10,651 nt of DNA from Candidatus Desantisiibacteriota bacterium (GTDB lineage Bacteria > JACRDZ01). The notes beneath the pieces are model-generated. The model was not told the origin of the DNA. It saw only the letters and a program-made list of their open reading frames with translations, and did no database searches. Both the position numbers and the translations under genes were made by a program. The DNA lies in assembly GCA_016209155.1 (NCBI GenBank), contig JACQWU010000242.1, forward strand, positions 1 to 10,651, read 5' to 3'. Shown piece after piece: positions 5,806 through 10,651 of this stretch. Position 1 is the first letter of the stretch; each line of letters opens with the position of its first letter.

Positions 5806-6855
5806 GTGCCATTAACGCCATCTCCCAAAAAAATATTGATTATTCAAATAAGACGAGTTGGCGATATAATTCTTACAACTCCGGTTATAAGAGCAGTGCG
5901 CAGTGCATATCCGGAAGCCCATATTGATTTTTTATCCAATGATTTATCTAAAGATGTTTTAGATGGTAACCCATACCTTAATGAAATAGTAGTGATGAAT
6001 GAAAAAAAAACCCGAAGCTACTTAGATCAGTTAAAATTTATTTTATATGTGAGAGAACGAACATATGATATGATTTTTGATTTTTTAGGTACATCACGAA
6101 GTGCATTTATTACAGCTTTTAGCGGTGCTGACAGTAGAATTGGATTTAAATTCAGAGGAAGGCATTGGGCCTATAATTATAAAATAAAACCGGATTATTC
6201 TCATAAGTATGTTGTAAATTATAAATTTGATTTGCTTAATGCAGTCGGTATCCCAGGAGAGGCTGCTGCTCTTGAGGAAATTTTTATTCCCGATATTTCA
6301 AAAGAAAAAGTAAACAGGTTTTTTTATGAAAAAGGCATCACTGATAAAGATATTATTATATCGATTACTCCTACAAGCCGGAGAAAAACACGGATGTGGA
6401 CCCATGAAGGATATGCCCGCCTTGCTGATATATTGATAGAAAAATATAATGCGAAAATCATTTTTGTCTACGGCCCGGGTGAGGAAGAAGTTATTAATAA
6501 AATAATAAGCATGATGAATAAAAAAGCAGAAGTTTTTCCTCCTGATACGCTTAAAGAGCTTTCTTTTTTAATTAAAAAAAGCAGGTTTTTAATAGGAAAT
6601 GATAATGGGCCTACACATATTGCCGTGGCTATGAAGACGCCCACCTTAACAATATTCGGACCAAGTGAAGATTGGAAATGGGCTTCACCGGAAAAAGCAA
6701 TACATAGAATAATAAAAAAGAAAAATTTGGACTGTCTCGGATGTGGAAAACATGAATGTGATAACCATATCTGCATGACAACTTTGTCATATAAAGACGT
6801 GGAAACGGAATTCAACAAGTTGAGAAAAGATACTTTAAGGATTGGAGATGAATAG
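5806..6855 (+). CDS. Glycosyltransferase family 9 (ADP-heptose:LPS heptosyltransferase-like)
   Basis: This 349-residue protein matches the GT9 family, which adds heptose or related sugars to the LPS core from the cytoplasmic side. The N-terminus KILIIQIRRVGDIILTTPVI at 9-27 is diagnostic. ITPTSRRKTRMWTHEGYARLA at 187-207 and FLIGNDNGPTHIAVAMKTPTLTIFGPS at 261-287 form the donor-binding lobe. The tail CLGCGKHEC...C (C310, C313, C318, C323) is a Cys cluster often seen in divergent GT9 proteins. The donor sugar need not be heptose. The start is GTG at 5806 with AGGAAGGA at 5787-5794, an 11-nt gap that is a little long, and no better start is present. It follows the GT4-like gene by 45 bp and is followed by the membrane phosphotransferase after 12 bp, so it sits inside an operon. 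Confidence 0.9.
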   Translation: MPLTPSPKKILIIQIRRVGDIILTTPVIRAVRSAYPEAHIDFLSNDLSKDVLDGNPYLNEIVVMNEKKTRSYLDQLKFILYVRERTYDMIFDFLGTSRSAFITAFSGADSRIGFKFRGRHWAYNYKIKPDYSHKYVVNYKFDLLNAVGIPGEAAALEEIFIPDISKEKVNRFFYEKGITDKDIIISITPTSRRKTRMWTHEGYARLADILIEKYNAKIIFVYGPGEEEVINKIISMMNKKAEVFPPDTLKELSFLIKKSRFLIGNDNGPTHIAVAMKTPTLTIFGPSEDWKWASPEKAIHRIIKKKNLDCLGCGKHECDNHICMTTLSYKDVETEFNKLRKDTLRIGDE

Positions 6856-6867
6856 TCAGGTGATTTT

Positions 6868-8814
6868 ATGAAAATTAGTATCCGTTTTCCAGTGCATATA
6901 TTGTACCTTATTGTTATATTTTTAAGCGGTATATGCATTTTTACATTATTCAGATTGCTGCTTTTAATTAATAATTTAAAATATTTAAATAATGAAACCG
7001 TTAAATTTTTATTTTATGCTTTGTTTAACAGGGGGCTTTTATTTGATGCTGTTATAACCGGATATATTATACTCCTGCCGCTTCTAATCCTTTCAATTGA
7101 TTATTTTATCAGTATGAAAAATAAAATAATCCGCAGAATCACGAATATTTATTTAATCATATTCTTTACAGTAGTATTTGCAATTTCCGCTTCTGACATC
7201 CCATATTTCACATACTATAATTCAAGGATCACCAGAACTATATTAAGCTGGTTCGAACCTGAAAGCATAAATACTATGTGGAAAGTTTTTTTTGCGGATA
7301 AATATTATCTTTTATATTTATTTGTTTTTCTTTGTATTTCTATTTTTTTTGGTGTTTATATTAATTTTATATATAAAAGATTTCTGTTTAATGATGACTA
7401 TTTTTCTTATGATAAATTTTATAAAAAAATAGCGGTATTTTTATCAAGTATTTTAATTTTGCTTATAGTTTTAAGAGGAGACTGGAAACTGCATAATAAA
7501 CCGATTGGAACGGAGAATGCATTTTTTTCTGATAATGCTTTTATGAATCAATTAGGTATAAATCCTGTTTTTAATTTTGTAGATAGTTTTCGGGCATTCA
7601 GAATAAATTATTTTAATGATAAAGATGCGATAAAAAATGTTCGAAATTATCTGAATATAAATTCCGGATATAATTCACCGATTGCAAGAGAAGTAAAATT
7701 TAATGAAAAACCTATAAAAGCAAACATAATAATTATTATTGTGGAAAGCTTAAGTGCCGCTAAAATGGGCAGTTTTGGAAATCCTTTTAATATTACTCCT
7801 TTTTTAGATGATATCTCAGCCAGAGCTTTAAGCTTTGGAAATATTTATACTGCGGGAATACATACTTATAATGGTATTTTTTCAACTCTTTTTTCATTAC
7901 CTGCGCTCATGCAGAATAAATTAATGGCATCCACAAGTACAGCAAATCAGTCGTTTTCAGGACTATCAAATAATTTGATAAAACATGAATATCAGACAAT
8001 TTTTTTCTGCACAGGGGATAAGAGTTTTGACAATATGAATGGATTTCTGCTGCATAACGGTTTTCAGAGAATTGTGAGTGATATTGATTATCCAAAGGAA
8101 ATGATTGCAAGTTCCTGGGGTGTTGCGGATCATAATATGTTTGATTATTCAATAGGGGAACTTAATAAACTTTACAAAAACAATAAACCATTTTTATCGG
8201 TTTTTTTAACTGTATCCTCCCATATAGGTTTTAAAATACCTGCAGTGACAGATTTTAAACCCGTATCAAAAAAAGCAGAAGATCAGATTTATGAATATGT
8301 TGACTGGGCAATAAATAAATTTATAAAAGAGGCAGAAAAACAAACTTGGTATGACAATACAGTCTTTGTGATTGTTGCTGACCATGGGCAGAAATTTGAT
8401 ACTGAATATGATATGTCTCTTACGTATCACCACACGCCTTTAATTATTTTTTCACCCAAACTTATAAAACCCCAAAGGAATGATAATCCGGGTCTGCAGA
8501 TTGATATATTTCCAACACTTATGGGTATTTTAAAAATACCATATATAAACAATACTCTCGGTATAAATTTAAATTGTGAGAAAAGACCTTTTGCTTTTTT
8601 TAGTGCAGATGATAAACTTGGATGCCTGAACGAAAAATATTTTTTAATAATTAGAAATAATAATAAAGAATCATTATATCGATACAAAACAAAAGAAGTA
8701 GTTGATTGTATTAAAGAAGAACCTGACCTGGTGAATGAAATGAAAAGGTATAGCTATTCAATGCTGCAGACAGCACAATGGCTAATAGAAAATAGAAAAG
8801 TAAGTATGCAGTAA
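6868..8814 (+). CDS. LtaS/OpgB-type membrane phosphoglycerol transferase (sulfatase-fold)
   Basis: Five hydrophobic helices (about 8-33, 57-81, 92-112, 146-169 and 187-203) are followed by a large extracytoplasmic domain of the alkaline phosphatase/sulfatase superfamily. This 648-residue layout is that of LtaS and OpgB/MdoB-like enzymes, which transfer phosphoglycerol or a similar group onto glycans outside the membrane. IIIIIVESLSAAKMGSFG at 287-304 provides the metal ligand Glu293. The segment AGIHTYNGIFSTLFSLP at 329-345 holds the likely nucleophile Thr333. SWGVADHNMF is at 416-425, TVSSHIGFKIP at 448-458, and VADHG at 503-507 gives the Asp505/His506 metal ligands. The TYHHTPLIIFSP segment at 519-530 is also conserved. 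It starts 12 bp after the GT9 gene with AGGTGA before the ATG. Coupling to two glycosyltransferases suggests it decorates or extends the glycan they build. Phosphoethanolamine transfer is an alternative. Confidence 0.85.
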   Translation: MKISIRFPVHILYLIVIFLSGICIFTLFRLLLLINNLKYLNNETVKFLFYALFNRGLLFDAVITGYIILLPLLILSIDYFISMKNKIIRRITNIYLIIFFTVVFAISASDIPYFTYYNSRITRTILSWFEPESINTMWKVFFADKYYLLYLFVFLCISIFFGVYINFIYKRFLFNDDYFSYDKFYKKIAVFLSSILILLIVLRGDWKLHNKPIGTENAFFSDNAFMNQLGINPVFNFVDSFRAFRINYFNDKDAIKNVRNYLNINSGYNSPIAREVKFNEKPIKANIIIIIVESLSAAKMGSFGNPFNITPFLDDISARALSFGNIYTAGIHTYNGIFSTLFSLPALMQNKLMASTSTANQSFSGLSNNLIKHEYQTIFFCTGDKSFDNMNGFLLHNGFQRIVSDIDYPKEMIASSWGVADHNMFDYSIGELNKLYKNNKPFLSVFLTVSSHIGFKIPAVTDFKPVSKKAEDQIYEYVDWAINKFIKEAEKQTWYDNTVFVIVADHGQKFDTEYDMSLTYHHTPLIIFSPKLIKPQRNDNPGLQIDIFPTLMGILKIPYINNTLGINLNCEKRPFAFFSADDKLGCLNEKYFLIIRNNNKESLYRYKTKEVVDCIKEEPDLVNEMKRYSYSMLQTAQWLIENRKVSMQ

Positions 8815-8887
8815 TTTCTTAGAAATATTTGATAGTTTCTGTGTAATTGTGTTAATATTAACTAAAAAGGCAGGTAAATATATAATT

Positions 8888-9496
8888 ATGAAAATTGATA
8901 TGCATGTACATTCAATCTATAGCGGGGATAGTACGCTTGAACCGCGTGAAATGATTAAGAAAGCAAAAGAGATAGGGCTTGATGCAATATGTATTACCGA
9001 TCATCACAGTTTTATCGCAAGCCAGTTCGTAGAAGATGTGGCAAGAAAAGAAAATTTTAAAATATTTCGCGGAGCGGAATATCATTCTGAATGGGGACAT
9101 GTGCTTATATATGGTGTGTATGATGATAATTTTAATTCCGGAAGATATTTACCCATTCAGGAAATTATCGATAAAATACAAAAAGAAGGTGGAGTTGTTG
9201 TTCCAAGTCATCCTTATCATAGAGGGTATTCCCGTTATCTGGGTGATAATATATTTAAACTAAAAAATTTATATGCAATGGAGACATATAATGCAAGAAG
9301 AACTGATGAAGAAAATAATCTTGCGCAAAAAGCAAGTGTAATGCTGAAACTGCCTGGGATAGGATCCTCTGATGCTCATTCTGTAGAGGAACTTGGCAGA
9401 GCTTATACAGTTTTTCAGGATCATATCAGCAATATAAAGGAGTTAGTAACTGCTCTTAAAAGAGGCAGATTTAAACCTGAAGTAGCAAAAATATAA
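8888..9496 (+). CDS. PHP-domain metal-dependent hydrolase (putative phosphoesterase)
   Basis: The 202-residue protein is a stand-alone PHP fold, with the metal-binding residues all visible: H6 and H8 in MKIDMHVHS, D38 and H39 in ITDHH, E64 in RGAEYH, H71, H108 in PSHPY, and D162 and H164 in SSDAH. PHP proteins hydrolyse phosphate esters such as histidinol phosphate, nucleotides or exonuclease substrates; this short form is usually annotated only as PHP-domain protein. ATG 8888 is chosen because the family begins at MKIDMHVHS. The in-frame GTG at 8849 would add 13 poorly conserved residues, although the ribosome site (AGGT at 8872-8875) is 12 nt from the ATG, a loose spacing. It is 73 bp after the membrane transferase and probably on the same transcript. 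Its substrate is unknown; a role in trimming a phosphorylated envelope intermediate is only suggested by position. Confidence 0.88.
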   Translation: MKIDMHVHSIYSGDSTLEPREMIKKAKEIGLDAICITDHHSFIASQFVEDVARKENFKIFRGAEYHSEWGHVLIYGVYDDNFNSGRYLPIQEIIDKIQKEGGVVVPSHPYHRGYSRYLGDNIFKLKNLYAMETYNARRTDEENNLAQKASVMLKLPGIGSSDAHSVEELGRAYTVFQDHISNIKELVTALKRGRFKPEVAKI

Positions 9497-9592
9497 TTAT
9501 TTAGGTATATAGACTGAAGGCATAAGGCTTTTAGGTAAAAGCCGCGTATGGGACTAATGTCCTTCAGCCTTCAGCCTAAATACCTGAAATAA
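9497..9592. repeat. 96-bp palindrome that folds into a three-way junction
   Basis: The outer arms 9497-9521 and 9567-9592 pair over about 23 base pairs with two mismatches and one bulged base. Inside lie two small hairpins: GGCTTTT-AGGT-AAAAGCC at 9526-9543 and GGAC-TAAT-GTCC at 9551-9562, joined by GCGTATG. The right arm carries the doubled string CCTTCAG CCTTCAG. It fills nearly the whole gap between the PHP and PocR genes and ends just before the PocR ribosome site. It has no T tract, so it looks like a mobile or REP-like palindrome that may also stabilise the upstream mRNA end. Confidence 0.8.
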
Positions 9593-9605
9593 TAAGGAGT
9601 TAGAT

Positions 9606-10055
9606 ATGGTTAATGGGAAAGGTTTTAATAAGAATGAAAAAGTATTCTGGGAAAAAATTTTAAGTGAATTTACTGATATTACAGGACTTGAGGCAAATAT
9701 TGTTGATCCTAAAGGACAGGTACTGGTTAAAACTTTTGAAGATGAAGATTTACCCCGCTATTGTTCATTGATTCGAAGTACGGAAAAAGGCCGGAATGGA
9801 TGCCTTAATTCTTATGCTGCTCTTGCTAAAAAAGTAATTAAAACAAGACAGCCTCAAGTTGAAGAATGCCACGCCAAGTTAATAAATATGGGGATCCCGT
9901 TCACTGTCAGCAATAAAAAAGATTATGTAATCATTATTCATCATATTCTAGGGGACAGAATAGGGAAACAGCATAAGGATTTTATTGCCAAACTGGCCAA
10001 AGAACTTAAATTAAAAAAAGCAGATCTGGAATCCTGTTTAAAAGTGTTGAAATAA
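9606..10055 (+). CDS. PocR-domain sensor protein (N-terminal part, frame ends early)
   Basis: The 149 residues form a PocR sensory domain, a small-molecule-binding module first defined in the propanediol-utilisation regulator PocR. Typical features are FTDITGLEANIVDPKGQVL at 22-40, RYCSLIR at 51-57 with C53, C66 in GRNGCLNSY, and EECHAKLINMGIPFTV at 87-101. In most proteins this module is followed by GAF, HD-GYP, kinase or DNA-binding domains. Here the frame stops right after the domain, and a GAF domain follows in the -1 frame from a slippery heptamer at 10037-10043. The 149-residue product is therefore either a stand-alone sensor or the pre-shift part of a longer signalling protein. The ATG has an ideal AAGGAG at 9594-9599, 6 nt away. 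A separate promoter was not found, so it may be read through from the envelope genes. Confidence 0.8.
   Translation: MVNGKGFNKNEKVFWEKILSEFTDITGLEANIVDPKGQVLVKTFEDEDLPRYCSLIRSTEKGRNGCLNSYAALAKKVIKTRQPQVEECHAKLINMGIPFTVSNKKDYVIIIHHILGDRIGKQHKDFIAKLAKELKLKKADLESCLKVLK
10037..10043 (+). promoter_or_regulatory. Canonical -1 slippery heptamer T TTA AAA
   Basis: In the PocR frame the codons are TGT TTA AAA GTG TTG AAA TAA, so T10037-A10043 is an X XXY YYZ heptamer in the right register, four codons before the stop. A -1 slip there continues AGT GTT GAA ATA AAA, which is the GAF frame. A 6-bp stem AGTGTT/AACACT (10043-10048 with 10056-10061) begins directly at the heptamer, closer than the 5-9 nt usual for a stimulatory hairpin. 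The nearest purine-rich tract upstream (GGA at 10028-10030) is weak. Chance or a lost A remain possible. Confidence 0.4.
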
Positions 10056-10651
10056 AACACTGGATCAAAGATAAATTAATATGCAACATGTTATGCAATC
10101 TTGTAACCAAACTGATGATTGTTGGGCTTATTGATAATAATGATAATTTGCAGTATGTTAAAGGTTATAATATAAGTGAAAATATTATAAATACATTTAA
10201 AATTCCACTCGAAGTCGCTTTTATTGAGAGATCTATCCTGAATGAAAATAAGACATTTCAAGTATCAAATGTGGAAAAGAAAAAACGTTTTACTCATATA
10301 TTTGTTCTGCAGACAAAAATCAAGTCTTTTTTAGCAGCTCCGATTAAACACGGTAATGAGAATCTGGGAATATTATATGCATGTAAATTTAAACCCCACA
10401 AATTCAGCAAGTCGGATGAAATTTTGCTGATGAACCTTTCGGATATAATTGCCAATGCAATTAAAAAAATTCGTGTTCATAATGAGCTGCGGGAAAATTC
10501 AGAACGATTTGAATTAATAAGAAGGATAATGGATCAGACTTTTCCAATGCTGGATTTAAATGATTTATTAAATGAAATTGTTAAAATTACGGCAAAAGTC
10601 ATGAATGTTGAAAATTGTAATATTTTTTTACGAAACAATTCTGTGGAAAAG
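10043..10651 (+). CDS. GAF-domain region in the -1 frame, probable continuation of the PocR gene (cut by window edge)
   Basis: This frame has no stop from 10043 to the last base (203 codons). It encodes a full GAF domain: LVTKLMIVGLIDNNDNLQYV near the start, then FIERSILNENKTFQVSNVE, IKSFLAAPIKHGNENLGILY, and FSKSDEILLMNLSDIIANAI at the end. A helical linker (HNELRENSERFELIRRIMD) and the beginning of a second GAF domain (LLNEIVKITAKVMNVENCNIFL) follow. GAF domains bind small ligands and dimerise in signalling proteins. The first ATG in frame, at 10088, has no ribosome site and would clip the beginning of the domain. This argues that the region is translated as part of the PocR protein through a -1 shift, or that the gene carries a one-base deletion. 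The output domain lies beyond the window. Confidence 0.75.

Noticed and set aside
6468-6938. 156-codon minus-strand frame across the end of the GT9 gene
   Set aside because: It is antisense to conserved GT9 motifs and to the next gene's start, and its composition shows no domain.
1-10651. CRISPR arrays, rRNA genes, complete tRNA genes and insertion-sequence transposases
   Set aside because: Both strands were read for these. The only direct-repeat array is the spacer-less 11-bp one, the only tRNA-like sequence is the half gene, and no transposase or integrase motif is present.

Overview
The window is strongly AT-rich bacterial DNA with short gaps, AAGGA-type ribosome binding sites and consensus sigma70-type promoters. 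The ADP-heptose-type glycosyltransferase suggests an envelope with LPS-like glycans. A PocR/GAF sensor protein, DUF87-type ATPase and scattered palindromic repeats are the kind of content common in uncultivated anaerobic or candidate-phylum bacteria. That placement is only an impression, and no taxon can be named from the sequence.

Left block (1-2970). The C-terminal tail of a protein cut by the window edge may be the end of a class III nucleotide cyclase. It sits 8 bp before a radical SAM/SPASM enzyme of peptide-maturase type. A VirD4/DUF87-like ATPase follows. After it comes a 434-bp gene-poor stretch holding a decayed small reading frame on the minus strand, four tandem 11-bp direct repeats, and the 5' half of a tRNA-Val(CAC) gene that breaks off in the anticodon stem. 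Repeats, broken tRNA and a conjugation-type ATPase together look like the end of an old integrated element.

Middle (2974-4590). glgC (ADP-glucose pyrophosphorylase, glycogen synthesis) is on the minus strand, its stop codon only 10 bp from the tRNA fragment. The 396-bp divergent region between glgC and the next gene holds a promoter for each side and a cluster of palindromes. One is a 54-bp double hairpin whose two halves differ by compensating base-pair changes.

Right block (4591-9496). Four plus-strand genes look like one transcription unit for the cell envelope: a GT4-like glycosyltransferase, a GT9 heptosyltransferase-like enzyme, a five-helix membrane protein with an LtaS/OpgB-type (sulfatase-fold) phosphoglycerol transferase domain, and a small PHP-fold metallohydrolase. 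The first two would transfer sugars, the third would decorate or polymerise the glycan with a phospho-alcohol, and the PHP protein may be a phosphoesterase.

Right edge (9497-10651). A 96-bp three-way-junction palindrome precedes a PocR-domain sensor gene. The PocR frame stops at 10055, but a GAF-domain frame continues in -1 register to the window end. The switch point carries a canonical slippery heptamer (T TTA AAA). It is either a programmed frameshift, a real one-base deletion, or a homopolymer error.
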